DNA of 64,000 bases from an uncultured Muribaculaceae bacterium. Lineage in GTDB: Bacteria > Bacteroidota > Bacteroidia > Bacteroidales > Muribaculaceae. This document shows, in pieces, positions 16,294 through 26,398 of the stretch (positions are counted from its first letter, which is position 1; each line of letters begins with the position of its first letter). The position numbers and the translations under genes are program-made. The DNA is taken from assembly GCA_910585755.1 (NCBI GenBank), contig CAJUFH010000006.1:7789-71788 (forward strand). The letters are read 5' to 3'. The notes below the pieces were generated by a model. The model had not been told where the DNA came from and made no database searches. It saw nothing but the letters and a program-made list of their open reading frames with translations.

Positions 16294-19110
16294 ATGAATT
16301 GTAAGAAATACATAATAACGGCGGCGCTGACGGTATGCGCCACATCCGCGGCAGCGGCCGTCGCCGGGGATTCGGTCTCCGTCAACCTGGGCTACCACGA
16401 GATTCCGCGCGACGCTCTTACCGGGTCTGTCGCGACGGTCTACGGCTACCAGCTCGCCCGGACCCCGGAGCCGTCGCTCCCCAAGACATTCAACGGCCTT
16501 CTCCCTGGCCTCACCATGGTCGAGAACTCCCATATCCCGGCCCAGGGGGCCGTGTCGACGGAGGATCCCGGAGTGAGGATGTGGATCCGCGGCCTGTCGA
16601 CCGTCAACGGAACCACCCCGATGGTGATTGTCGACGGTGTGCTCTGCCCCGGAACAAACTACGTCTACTTCACCCCCGAGGAGATTGAGTCGGTCTCAGT
16701 GCTCAAGGACGCCGCGACCCTCTCGCTCTACGGAATCCAGGGGGCCAACGGAGTGATCGCCATCAAGACCAAGCGCGGCTCCGTCGGTGCTCCCAGGGTA
16801 GTGGTCACTTTCGACGAATCCTTCCAGAAGATGACCCGCCATCCCCGGATTTTCAGCTCCCTGGAATACGCCTCCCTGCGCAACCAGGCCGGCTATAACG
16901 ACGGGCTGGGGCGGTTCTCGCAGTTCTCGCAATGGGACCTCGACCAGTACCGGGCGATGGACAGCGAGGGGTATGCCGACAACAACTGGTACGATATGTT
17001 CCGCGGCGACCTCCAGCTTATGACCCGCGCCGGAATCGCCGTGAGCGGAGGCAACAACCGCGCACGCTACTTCACGAGCGTCAACTACCTCCACCAGAAC
17101 TCCTCCTTCAAGACCGAAAAGAACAGCAAATACGACCCCAAGCCTAAGAGCGACTGGTTCAATTTCCGCACGAACCTCGACCTTACCTTCAACTCCTACC
17201 TGACCGGTTTCCTGTCGCTGGCCGGCAACATCCGCAACGACAAGACTACCGGGTTCTCGAACTCCGACATCTACGCCTCCCTTTTCTCCCTCCCCCCGAC
17301 AATGTACGGGCCGGTCACTCCCGACGACGGCACGGTACTGAAGGGTAACCAGGTCGTAGTGACGCAGAACTGCGGAAACACCCCCTACGGCATGCTCAAC
17401 CGTTCGGGCTACATCCATAACCTGACGGTCAACGTCGCGGCCCAGGCCGGTGTCGGTATCGACCTCGGATTCCTCACAAAGGGGCTCTCCCTGAACGGGC
17501 GCATGGCCTACCAGACAAACTCCTTCAACCAGACGGCGACCACCCAGGACTTCGAGCGCTGGATACGCACCAACGACCTCAACACCCTCCAGTTCACCAA
17601 GTTCGGAACATCCCTCAACTCCAACCTGGCCTACGGGAAGGCTTCGACGATGGACTGGAACCTCAACCTTTCGGCCCAGCTTTCCTACCGCCGTACCTTC
17701 GGCGACCACTATGTCGACGCTTTCGCCTATATAATGTACCAGAACCAGGAGCTCCAGAAGAGCGCCTTCCAGTACAAGCGCCAGAGCATGGGGGCGACCG
17801 TCACCTACGGCCTCTTCAACAGGTACTTCCTCAGGGGCGACATCGGAGGCTCAGGCTCCGACCAGTTCCACAAGGACCACCGCTGGACGGCGACCCCGGC
17901 TGTCTCCGCCGCCTGGATTGTCTCCCGCGAGAGCTTCCTCCGCGACGTCGTGTGGCTTGACAACCTCAAGCTCCGCGCAAGCTACGGCATAACCGCCAAC
18001 GACCAGTTCGGCAACGACCGCATGCTCTACTCCGACTATCTCGACGTCAACGGCAACGAGGGCCTGATGGGGAACCCGTCGCTGGTGGCCGAGAAGATTA
18101 AGAAGCAGAACTACGGTTTCGACCTGGGGCTGTTCAACGACCTCGACATCACTTTCGACTGGTACAAGTCGCGCACCGACAACATGCTCGTCGGTTCATC
18201 CAACCGCGTCCCCTCCTTCCAGGGTGTCCCCCTGGGCAACTATCCCCGCACCAATACCGGCAAGATGGAGAACCAGGGCTACGAGATTTCGGCCCTATAC
18301 TCCCGCCGCATCGGGCGCGACTGGACAATCACTGTCGGAGGCGCCTTCTCCTATAACAAGAACAAGGTAATCTCCGTCAACGAGAGCCCGCAGCCCGAAA
18401 CCGCCGCCTACCGCTACCGCTCCGAAGGATTCTCCTACGGTACCCCCTGGGGTTACCTGGTCGACTACTCCAACGGCAACGGCTTCTTCAACTTCCCCGA
18501 GGAAATCACCGCATCCGGGCTTACATACTCCTTCGGCACTCCTCGCGTCGGCGACCTGGTCTACAAGGACCTCAACGGCGACAAGGTAATCGACGAGAAG
18601 GACATGGCGCCGATAGGGTACTCCTCTATTCCGAGAACCTCCTATTCCATCAACCTCGGAGCATCGTGGAAGGGTATCGAGGTCAACGTGCTGATGCAGG
18701 GCGTGGCCAAGACCTCGGTTGTGATGGGTGGCACCGGAATATACGAGAACGCTTTCGACGGGGTGTTCAACGACATCCACGAACACGCCTGGACCCCCGA
18801 ACGCTGGAACAACGGCGAGGAGATTACCTTCCCGGCCCTGTCGCTCAACCGCTCTACCAACCACGTCGCCTCCGACTTCTTCTGCTGGGACGCCTCCTTC
18901 TTCCGCATAAAGAACATCGAGGTCGCCTATACCCTCCCGAAAGTGGTGTCCGATAAAATCAGGGCGCAGGCAATCCGCGTCTCCTTCCAGGGACACAACC
19001 TCGCGACCTGGGACAATATGAAGTCGAAGCATATCGACCCGGAGGTCGGGACCCTGACCGCCTTCCAGCCCTTCCGCGTCTATAATATCGGCCTGAAGCT
19101 AACCTTCTAA
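16294..19110 (+). CDS. SusC-family transporter lacking the N-terminal regulatory domain (PUL 1, second)
   Basis: The 938-residue product is a TonB-dependent barrel of the SusC family. After a signal peptide (about 1-24) it goes straight to the plug (TGSVATVYGYQL, then FNGLLPGLTMVENS, IVDGVLCPGTNYVYFTPEE, YGIQGANGVIAIKTKRG). The carboxypeptidase-regulatory-like domain and the usual DEVVVVGYG TonB box are absent, which explains its being about 120 residues shorter than the first SusC. The short stretch SVNLGYHEIPRD may act as a degenerate TonB box. The barrel ends in IGLKLTF. Its SusD partner begins 9 nt downstream. It could be a divergent paralogue with different energy coupling or substrate. 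Confidence 0.92.
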   Translation: MNCKKYIITAALTVCATSAAAAVAGDSVSVNLGYHEIPRDALTGSVATVYGYQLARTPEPSLPKTFNGLLPGLTMVENSHIPAQGAVSTEDPGVRMWIRGLSTVNGTTPMVIVDGVLCPGTNYVYFTPEEIESVSVLKDAATLSLYGIQGANGVIAIKTKRGSVGAPRVVVTFDESFQKMTRHPRIFSSLEYASLRNQAGYNDGLGRFSQFSQWDLDQYRAMDSEGYADNNWYDMFRGDLQLMTRAGIAVSGGNNRARYFTSVNYLHQNSSFKTEKNSKYDPKPKSDWFNFRTNLDLTFNSYLTGFLSLAGNIRNDKTTGFSNSDIYASLFSLPPTMYGPVTPDDGTVLKGNQVVVTQNCGNTPYGMLNRSGYIHNLTVNVAAQAGVGIDLGFLTKGLSLNGRMAYQTNSFNQTATTQDFERWIRTNDLNTLQFTKFGTSLNSNLAYGKASTMDWNLNLSAQLSYRRTFGDHYVDAFAYIMYQNQELQKSAFQYKRQSMGATVTYGLFNRYFLRGDIGGSGSDQFHKDHRWTATPAVSAAWIVSRESFLRDVVWLDNLKLRASYGITANDQFGNDRMLYSDYLDVNGNEGLMGNPSLVAEKIKKQNYGFDLGLFNDLDITFDWYKSRTDNMLVGSSNRVPSFQGVPLGNYPRTNTGKMENQGYEISALYSRRIGRDWTITVGGAFSYNKNKVISVNESPQPETAAYRYRSEGFSYGTPWGYLVDYSNGNGFFNFPEEITASGLTYSFGTPRVGDLVYKDLNGDKVIDEKDMAPIGYSSIPRTSYSINLGASWKGIEVNVLMQGVAKTSVVMGGTGIYENAFDGVFNDIHEHAWTPERWNNGEEITFPALSLNRSTNHVASDFFCWDASFFRIKNIEVAYTLPKVVSDKIRAQAIRVSFQGHNLATWDNMKSKHIDPEVGTLTAFQPFRVYNIGLKLTF

Positions 19111-19119
19111 GTTACTGAC

Positions 19120-20922
19120 ATGAAACTCAACAAGATACTATTCCTCCCACTCTTGGCCCTGTTGGCGGTCTCCTGCGCCGACCTGGATATGCCGGCCGAC
19201 GGACGCGCCACATACAAGGATATTTTCGGCCACTATGAGCGCACGGTGGTCTATGCCAATTCCTGCATGGGCTATATACTGCAGCCCGGCCTGGGCTACG
19301 ACGGCTCCCCCCTGGCATCGCTGTGCGACGAGGCGCAGGACGCCTCGGACTATGCCGACGGCGGGATTTCAAACTGGTACAACGGTATGACCACGCCGCT
19401 CTATAATCCCGCAGGCGACTGCTGGGCGCATTACTACGCCGGGATTCGCCGCTGCAACAATTTCCTGCTCTACATCAACGATCCCGAATACTGCTCCCCC
19501 GACTTCCGCGAGGAGGAGCGCCAGGGATGGATCGCGATGGTAAGGGTTGCCCGAGCGTACTACTATCTGCAGCTCGCGAAGCGCTACGGAGCGGTCCCCC
19601 TGCTTACGATTCCGTATTCGACGGGACACGACTACACCGCCGACCGCCGCGCCCCCTTCGAGGAGGTGGCCGACTTCGTAATCTCGGAGTGCCGCCGCGC
19701 CCTGGCGACCCCGGAGCCTGACGGCATTTTCGGCTTCCGCTGGAACATCAACGACAGCGACCGGGGCAAGCTGACCCGCGGCTTCGCCTACGCCGTGATG
19801 TCGGAAACCGCCCTTTTCGCCGCCTCTCCGCTCTTCTTCGAGTCCGGTTCCAAGTACACCTGGGAAGAGGCCGCGGCTATTACCAAGGAAGCCCTTGACC
19901 AGTGTCTCAACCACGGCTACGAGCTTTATACCTCGAAGCCCGCGTCAACGGTAGCGTTCGGTCCCTATGACTATTACTGCTTCACGCAGTCCGACCCCTC
20001 CCGCTCGATTGACAAGGAGACCATCTACGAGTCAACCTCCCGAATGTCGGTATGGATGCACTGCGGCCTCCCGACGACCCCGGGGCAGAACAAGGCCGGG
20101 GCGTGCCCCTCGCAGGAACTGGTCGACTGCTATGAGACGACCGACGGCCAGCCGGTGCTCGACCTGGAGCGCCCGTACCTCGACGACGACCATCTCAAGC
20201 CCAACTACAACCGCGACAACACCCTTTACAGGGCCGATGACCCGTATGCCAACCGCGACCCCCGTTTCTACGGCTCGATTTATTATAACGGAGCCAAGCG
20301 TTACCTCGACGGGCGCGACGGGACGGTCGAAACCTTCGAGGGGGGTAACTGCGGAATCTCCTCCGACGTAAACGAGCGCCGCTACACCCGTACCGGCTAC
20401 TATATGCGCAAGTTCAACAACTCCCGTTCGGGCATAGACATCGAGGGGGATGGCTTCATCGCCGTCTACCGCCTGGCGGAGCTTTACCTGAATTTCGCCG
20501 AGGCGGCCTATCAGAGCGCCGGACCCGACGTGTTGGTGCAGTCGACCGTTCAGGGGCAGGCCCTGTCGGCCCGCGGGGCTGTCGACGCCGTGCGCGCCCG
20601 GGTAGGGATGCCGGCCCTCCCCAAGGGGCTGACCGCCGCCCAGTTCGGACTGCGCTACCGCAACGAGCGCCGCGTTGAGCTGGCTTTCGAGGAGAAACGC
20701 TTCTTCGACGTGCGCCGTTGGAAGATTCTCGGCCAGACCGACGCTTTCGTAACCGGGATGAAAATCGAGCCGGCCGCTACCGGGGGCTATACCTACAACA
20801 GGGTGAAGCTCATGGAGCGCGGAACAGCGTCAGAAAAGTACCTCCTTTTCCCGGTCAACCAGGATGACGTCACGAAAATGAAGGACTATACCGGTGTCTC
20901 CTGGCAGAACCCCGGCTGGTAA
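19120..20922 (+). CDS. SusD/RagB-family glycan-binding lipoprotein (PUL 1, second)
   Basis: The 600-residue lipoprotein has a short signal peptide ending in the lipobox AVSC (cysteine at about residue 19), then ADLDMPADGRATYKDIF, the AYYYLQLAKRYGAVPLL helix pair and the SusD C-terminal block VDAVRARVGMPALP, YRNERRVELAFEEKRFFDVRRW and WQNPGW. It is the lid of the second SusC. It shares its C-terminal architecture with the first SusD, so the two pairs probably come from duplication or from related loci. It follows its SusC by 9 nt and a surface lipoprotein gene follows it by 45 nt. Confidence 0.94.
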   Translation: MKLNKILFLPLLALLAVSCADLDMPADGRATYKDIFGHYERTVVYANSCMGYILQPGLGYDGSPLASLCDEAQDASDYADGGISNWYNGMTTPLYNPAGDCWAHYYAGIRRCNNFLLYINDPEYCSPDFREEERQGWIAMVRVARAYYYLQLAKRYGAVPLLTIPYSTGHDYTADRRAPFEEVADFVISECRRALATPEPDGIFGFRWNINDSDRGKLTRGFAYAVMSETALFAASPLFFESGSKYTWEEAAAITKEALDQCLNHGYELYTSKPASTVAFGPYDYYCFTQSDPSRSIDKETIYESTSRMSVWMHCGLPTTPGQNKAGACPSQELVDCYETTDGQPVLDLERPYLDDDHLKPNYNRDNTLYRADDPYANRDPRFYGSIYYNGAKRYLDGRDGTVETFEGGNCGISSDVNERRYTRTGYYMRKFNNSRSGIDIEGDGFIAVYRLAELYLNFAEAAYQSAGPDVLVQSTVQGQALSARGAVDAVRARVGMPALPKGLTAAQFGLRYRNERRVELAFEEKRFFDVRRWKILGQTDAFVTGMKIEPAATGGYTYNRVKLMERGTASEKYLLFPVNQDDVTKMKDYTGVSWQNPGW

Positions 20923-20967
20923 GCGACAATCAGACCCGATAGTATAATAATTTTGAACACCTGCTTA

Positions 20968-22113
20968 ATGAAAAAATATATATTGTTGTCGGTGCTGATT
21001 GGCGCTGTATGCCTCAGCTCGTGCGACGATGAAAAGGATTCCGCCGGCGCTATGTCGCCTGTTTCAGGCGTGGAATGTTCCCCCTTCATCGGCTCGGTGA
21101 TAGTGAAATGGAACGCCCCGGCCGACGAGGACTACTATTACACCCTGCTTTCATATACCGACTCGCGGGGGGAGAAGGTCAACAAGAAGGTCAGCCGTTA
21201 TTCGGCGACCCCCGACGGGGTGACCACCGCCGTGCTGACCGGCTTCACCGATACCGATACCCATACCTTCACTCTGACGGCGTACGGCCGCGACGGCTCA
21301 TCCTCGAAGTCGGTCTCCGCTTCCTGCGCCCCTGAGACTTATACGGGCGCTCCCCGCTATGTGCTCGAATCGGTGACATTCACCCCGACAGAGAACGGCG
21401 CCCGCATGGAGTGGGTCAACGAGACGGAGATTCCCGTGAACCTCTACGTCACCTACACCAACGCCTCCGGAATGTATATCGAGGAGGACCTGGACGCTGC
21501 CGCTTCCGGCCATCAGGATTTCAACGACCTGGGGTTCAACGACACGGATTTCTCTGTCACTGCCGAGCTTGACGACGATGACAGCGTCACCGCCGGGCCG
21601 CGGCTCTTCACCTGCGCTCCCGAGATTGATCCCCGCGACATCATAACCCTCACCTACGACTTCAACCGCACCACCCCGGCAAACTTCGACTTCGGAGTTG
21701 TCGGTATGACTATCCAGCAGATGGGGGAGAACCACTACAAGATGGTGATGGACACCAGCGCGCCGGAGCGGTATATTATCTGGGAGCCCCTGGGGCAGCA
21801 GATCCGCCGCACCGACCTCTCTGTCACGTTCGAGTACAAGAGCACTGACAACTGCGCCCTGACCTTCCTCTACTATCCCTTCGACTGGGGTACGATTGCT
21901 CAGAACTACCACGACCTCGACGAGCTCTGGACAGCTCCCGACTGGCGTTCCGTAGCGTTCGACATCGAGGCGAAAATCACCTCGCTCCCGGTGAAGTGGG
22001 GAGGCCCCAACTCGCAGATCCGCTTCATATTCCGAACCGACGGCATGCTCTCGCCCGGAACTCCGATGGAGTTCGAAATCCGCAACATCAGGCTGCGGCC
22101 CACGATTAAATAA
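20968..22113 (+). CDS. Surface glycan-binding-type lipoprotein with fibronectin III-like domains
   Basis: The 381-residue product has a lipoprotein signal ending CLSSC, so it is lipidated and probably surface exposed. Two beta-sandwich segments of fibronectin type III character follow (VSGVECSPFIGSVIVKWNAP near residue 30 and VLESVTFTPTENGARMEWVN near 130), then a C-terminal jelly-roll-like domain. This layout is typical of the third gene after susCD, whose product binds glycan at the cell surface. ATG 20968 was chosen over TTG 20953 because the lipoprotein signal begins there. No catalytic motif is present. Confidence 0.7.
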   Translation: MKKYILLSVLIGAVCLSSCDDEKDSAGAMSPVSGVECSPFIGSVIVKWNAPADEDYYYTLLSYTDSRGEKVNKKVSRYSATPDGVTTAVLTGFTDTDTHTFTLTAYGRDGSSSKSVSASCAPETYTGAPRYVLESVTFTPTENGARMEWVNETEIPVNLYVTYTNASGMYIEEDLDAAASGHQDFNDLGFNDTDFSVTAELDDDDSVTAGPRLFTCAPEIDPRDIITLTYDFNRTTPANFDFGVVGMTIQQMGENHYKMVMDTSAPERYIIWEPLGQQIRRTDLSVTFEYKSTDNCALTFLYYPFDWGTIAQNYHDLDELWTAPDWRSVAFDIEAKITSLPVKWGGPNSQIRFIFRTDGMLSPGTPMEFEIRNIRLRPTIK

Positions 22114-22204
22114 CAATTCCTTAACGTCCGGCGGCGGGGTGGTGGTCGTATCCGCGCTCCGCCGTCGTTTCTTCCCGTCATTATCACAAAAGATACAGTT
22201 ACTG

Positions 22205-25200
22205 ATGCTAAATATTAAGAAATTTGTAATAGCTCTGCTCTGCGCCTGCGCCGCGTTACCCTCTGTCGCGGGGGACTTGCAGAAGAATGTGCCCGTCGAT
22301 TTCTCGCATGTGAAAATCAATGATTCATTCTGGCTCCCGCTGCTCCACAAGCACGCCTCGGTTACTATCCCGGCCTGTCTGCGCCAATGCCAGGAGTCCA
22401 CGCAGCGCGTGAAGAACTTCGCGATAGCCGCGGGACTGGAAAAAGGGGAGTTCAAGGGTATCTTCTATGATGATTCCGATCTTTACAAGATGATTGAGGG
22501 GTGCGCCTATACCCTCATCAACCATCCCGATGAGGCGCTTGAGGCCCGGCTCGACCTGATTATCGACACGGTAGCCGCCGCGCAGCGCCCCGACGGCTAT
22601 CTCAACACTTATTACACCCTTGTCGAACCCAACGGTCGGTGGACAAACATGGACCGCCATGAGATGTACTGCGCCGGACACCTGATCGAGGCGGCCGTGG
22701 CCTATCACCGCGCCACCGGGAAGAGAAAGCTGCTCGATGTCGCCATACGTTTCGCCGATTACCTGGATTCGACTTTCGGCCCCGGGAAGCGCCATTGGGT
22801 GCCTGGCCATCAGGAAATAGAACTCGCTCTGGCAAAGCTCTACAGCGTTACCGGCGAAAAGCGCTATCTCGACCTGGCACACTGGCTCCTGGAGGAGCGC
22901 GGCCGCGGCCATGGCGACTGGAGCAACTGCGGGCTTCCCCCCGAGCACTATATGGATGTCGTTCCCGCGTCCAGACTGGAGAAAGTCACCGGCCACGGCG
23001 TAAGGGCTATGTATCAGCTTACCGGCATGGCCGATGTGGCGGCCCTTTCGGGTGACACGGCGTACATAGGCGCGCTCGACCGGCTGTGGGACAATATCAT
23101 CGGTGCCAAAATGTATGCCACGGGTGGCATATGCAACATCAACAACGCTGAGGGATTTGCCGAAGACTTCGACCTCCCGAACAAGGAAGCCTACTGCGAG
23201 ACGTGCGCCTCGATAGGAATGTGTTTCTGGAACCAGCGCATGAACGCTCTTAAAGGTGAGGCCAGGTATATCGACGTGCTTGAGCGCGCTCTGTACAACG
23301 GCGTAATCGACGGCATCTCCCTCTCCGCCGACCATTTCTTCTATGTCAATCCTCTGGAATCCGACGGCGGCCACCATCGCCAGCCCTGGTACGACACAGC
23401 GTGCTGCCCGAGCAATCTGTCGCGCTTCCTCCCCTCCGTAGGCAACTATATCTACGCGACCTCTCCCGGCGCTCTTTGGCTCAATCTCTATATCGGGAAC
23501 GATGCCTCCTTCAATGTCGACGGCAATCCCGTCGAGGTATCGGTGCGCACGCTCTATCCCCGCGACGGCCATGTGGATATGACTCTGTCGCCCGACAAGA
23601 GCCGGCGATTTACTCTGCGTCTGCGCCGCCCCGACTGGGCCCGCGACTTCCCTGTAAAGGTCAACGGAAAATCCGTCAAAGCAACGCAGGCCGACGGCTA
23701 CCTCTGCATCGACCGCAAATGGAAGAAGGGTGACAAGGTGACTGTCGACATGCCGATGCCCGTTGAGGTATGCGCCGCCGACCCCCGCGTGAAGAACAAC
23801 GAGGGTAAGCGCTACCTGCGCCGCGGCCCCGTGGTCTACTGCATGGAAGGTATCGACAACCCCTCCTACGCCGCGGCTTCGCTTTCCCCGGCTACCGAGT
23901 ACACCGCCGCCTGGAATCCCGGCATGCTCGGAGGCTGCATGGTAATAACCGCCCGCGAAGGTAACAGCTCCCTGACTTTCATCCCTTACCATCTCTGGGA
24001 CAACCGCGACCCATGCCCGATGAAAGTCTGGGTCGACTATGTGGAACAGCCGCGACAGCCTGCACGCGCCGACCGGCTGCTCAATTTCGGATGGAGGTAT
24101 AAAGTAGGGGACGAACCTGATGCCAAGAACCCCTCTTTCGATGACTCCGGCTGGCAGATGGTGAATGTTCCCCACGACGGAAGCATCCACGGGGCTTTCG
24201 ACAAGGAGGGCTCCACACAGGAGAACGGCTTCCGTCCGCGCCACAAGGGGTGGTACCGTAAATCGTTCACCCTACCGGCCGACGACATTCACGGCAAACG
24301 GGTGGCTCTTGAATTTGAGGGTGTCTACCGCGATGCCGAAGTATGGGTCAACGGCGAGTACCTCGGCAAGCAGCCAAACGGTTACATGGGCTTTACGTAT
24401 GATATAACCGACCACGTCATTCCCGACAAGGAGAATGTCGTGGCCGTGCGCTACGATAACACCTATGTAAGCTCCCGATGGTACACGGGGGAAGGCATCT
24501 ATCGTAACGTATGGCTGCGCGTCAAGAATCCTGTAAGCATTGCCGAAAACGGCACATATATTACAACACCGTATGTCGACGACAAGAAGGCCGCCGTGGC
24601 CGTCCAGACCGAAGTGGTGAACCGCTCGGACTCCGCGCGGCTCGTGACCCTGAAAACCGACATATATTCCCCCGCTGGCAAACTTGTCAAATCGGTCTCC
24701 GCTGTGGCTCCCGTAGCCGCCGGCGCCTCATATACCTTCCGCCAGGAGGCCGCTGTCGATAATCCCTCCCGCTGGGATATAGACTCGCCGGAACTGTACA
24801 CGGTCAAAAGCACCCTTTCCTCCGGCAACGAAACCATCGACGAATACGACACAAATTTCGGCATCCGCACCGTGGAGTTCGACCCCGAGCGCGGTTTCGT
24901 GCTGAATGGCCGCAAGGTATTTCTAAAGGGTGTGAATCTGCACCACGATTTAGGCCCCCTGGGGAGCGCCTTCTTTGAAAAAGGGATGCGCCGTCGGCTG
25001 GAAGGGATAAAAAAGATGGGCTGCAACGCCGTGAGGCTCGCCCACAATCCCCACGCGAAGGCTGTGCTTGATCTGTGCGACGAGATGGGTATCCTGGTTT
25101 TTGCCGACTGTTTCGACAAATGGGACACCCCTACCTGGAACCATTACGGTCCCGGCATCTCTTTCGACGACTACTGGCGCAAAGACCTGGAATGGGCTCT

Positions 25201-26353
25201 CCGCCGCGACCGTAACCACCCCAGTATCTTTATATGGAGCGTGGGAAACGAGGTTTTCGACACCGGTACGATTCACCGTATGGATGAGTATTTCGTTCCG
25301 ATGCTGAAGAATATGGTCGATTTCGTGCATAAGTTCGAACCCTCGCGCAAGGTGACCTGCGGGCTGTTCCCGGCCCGCGGGGAGAACGAGCCGGTGCCGA
25401 TGGCCTTTGAAATGGATGTCGTAAGCGACAACTATATGGCCAACTACTACGCCCGCGATCATGCGAAATTCCCCCAGCTCATATTCCTCCAGAGCGAGAC
25501 CAGTACCCGTAACGGCGGCGATGACTTCTTCATCTACGACCATACTTATCCCTGCGGACAATTCTATTGGGGCGGTACCGACTATTTCGGGGAATCAATC
25601 CAGTGGCCCGCTAAGGGTTGGAACGGCATCATAGACTGGTGCGATTTCTGGAAGCCGCTGAGCTATTTCGTCCAAAGCGTCTATTCCGATAAGGATATGG
25701 TGAAAATCGCCGCCAGCAGCGCCGGTGACGCCAAAAGCGAAGTGATGTGGAACAATGTGGCTCTCAATTTCCAAGAACTTTCGATGAGCTGGAACTGGAA
25801 AGAGAATCAGCCCCTCGACATTCTTACAATCACTAATGCCGACGAGGTAGAACTCTTTGTCAACGGTGAGTCTCAGGGGATAAAGCAACTGAAGGACTTC
25901 CCGAACCACAAGATTCCCTGGCAGCTCGATTTCCGGCCCGGCAGCATCAAGGCCGTTGCCCGAAAAGCAGGGAAAGAGGTGGCGGTTGATGAAATCAGGA
26001 CCGCGGGGAAACCCCACTCGATCGTGCTTTCGACCGATTCAACCTCCATCCGTCCTGACGGTATGGATCTTGCCTACATCACGGTCAGTGTCGTTGACAA
26101 GGATGGTGTGCTGGTTCCTTACGCCGACAATAGCATACGTTTCTCGGTTGAGGGTGCCGGTGAGCTCGCCGCCGTCGGTAACGGCGACCGGAACTCCGAC
26201 GAGGCTTTCGATGCCGACAACCGCAAGGCATACCAGGGCAAATGCCTGGCTATCGTCAGAAGCACGACCCTCCCCGGCAAAATCAAAGTAAAGGCATCCG
26301 CCAAAGGCCTGAAACCGGCAACACTTCTCCTTACCGCCGAACAACGGCAGTAA
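22205..26353 (+). CDS. GH127-GH2 fusion: beta-L-arabinofuranosidase plus beta-galactosidase-type enzyme
   Basis: The 1382-residue exported protein carries two glycosidases. Residues about 25-615 are GH127: the zinc/nucleophile set is visible as ETC (E332, C334) and CCPSN (C400, C401), matching the known Glu-Cys-Cys-Cys cluster, with Cys400 in the place of the nucleophile. Residues about 620-1382 are GH2: sugar-binding sandwich (NFGWRYKVGDEPDAKNPSFD), acid/base in WSVGNEVF (E1016), nucleophile in LQSETSTR (E1098), and C-terminal Ig-like domains. ATG 22205 starts a signal peptide; the GTG at 22139 adds residues that do not fit. GH127 removes beta-L-arabinofuranose; the GH2 part probably removes beta-galactose or a similar sugar. 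Linkage and substrate are inferred. Confidence 0.85.
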   Translation: MLNIKKFVIALLCACAALPSVAGDLQKNVPVDFSHVKINDSFWLPLLHKHASVTIPACLRQCQESTQRVKNFAIAAGLEKGEFKGIFYDDSDLYKMIEGCAYTLINHPDEALEARLDLIIDTVAAAQRPDGYLNTYYTLVEPNGRWTNMDRHEMYCAGHLIEAAVAYHRATGKRKLLDVAIRFADYLDSTFGPGKRHWVPGHQEIELALAKLYSVTGEKRYLDLAHWLLEERGRGHGDWSNCGLPPEHYMDVVPASRLEKVTGHGVRAMYQLTGMADVAALSGDTAYIGALDRLWDNIIGAKMYATGGICNINNAEGFAEDFDLPNKEAYCETCASIGMCFWNQRMNALKGEARYIDVLERALYNGVIDGISLSADHFFYVNPLESDGGHHRQPWYDTACCPSNLSRFLPSVGNYIYATSPGALWLNLYIGNDASFNVDGNPVEVSVRTLYPRDGHVDMTLSPDKSRRFTLRLRRPDWARDFPVKVNGKSVKATQADGYLCIDRKWKKGDKVTVDMPMPVEVCAADPRVKNNEGKRYLRRGPVVYCMEGIDNPSYAAASLSPATEYTAAWNPGMLGGCMVITAREGNSSLTFIPYHLWDNRDPCPMKVWVDYVEQPRQPARADRLLNFGWRYKVGDEPDAKNPSFDDSGWQMVNVPHDGSIHGAFDKEGSTQENGFRPRHKGWYRKSFTLPADDIHGKRVALEFEGVYRDAEVWVNGEYLGKQPNGYMGFTYDITDHVIPDKENVVAVRYDNTYVSSRWYTGEGIYRNVWLRVKNPVSIAENGTYITTPYVDDKKAAVAVQTEVVNRSDSARLVTLKTDIYSPAGKLVKSVSAVAPVAAGASYTFRQEAAVDNPSRWDIDSPELYTVKSTLSSGNETIDEYDTNFGIRTVEFDPERGFVLNGRKVFLKGVNLHHDLGPLGSAFFEKGMRRRLEGIKKMGCNAVRLAHNPHAKAVLDLCDEMGILVFADCFDKWDTPTWNHYGPGISFDDYWRKDLEWALRRDRNHPSIFIWSVGNEVFDTGTIHRMDEYFVPMLKNMVDFVHKFEPSRKVTCGLFPARGENEPVPMAFEMDVVSDNYMANYYARDHAKFPQLIFLQSETSTRNGGDDFFIYDHTYPCGQFYWGGTDYFGESIQWPAKGWNGIIDWCDFWKPLSYFVQSVYSDKDMVKIAASSAGDAKSEVMWNNVALNFQELSMSWNWKENQPLDILTITNADEVELFVNGESQGIKQLKDFPNHKIPWQLDFRPGSIKAVARKAGKEVAVDEIRTAGKPHSIVLSTDSTSIRPDGMDLAYITVSVVDKDGVLVPYADNSIRFSVEGAGELAAVGNGDRNSDEAFDADNRKAYQGKCLAIVRSTTLPGKIKVKASAKGLKPATLLLTAEQRQ

Positions 26354-26398
26354 GTTCCAAAACAATCTTGTAACAATCTATATTTCATTATACCTGTT

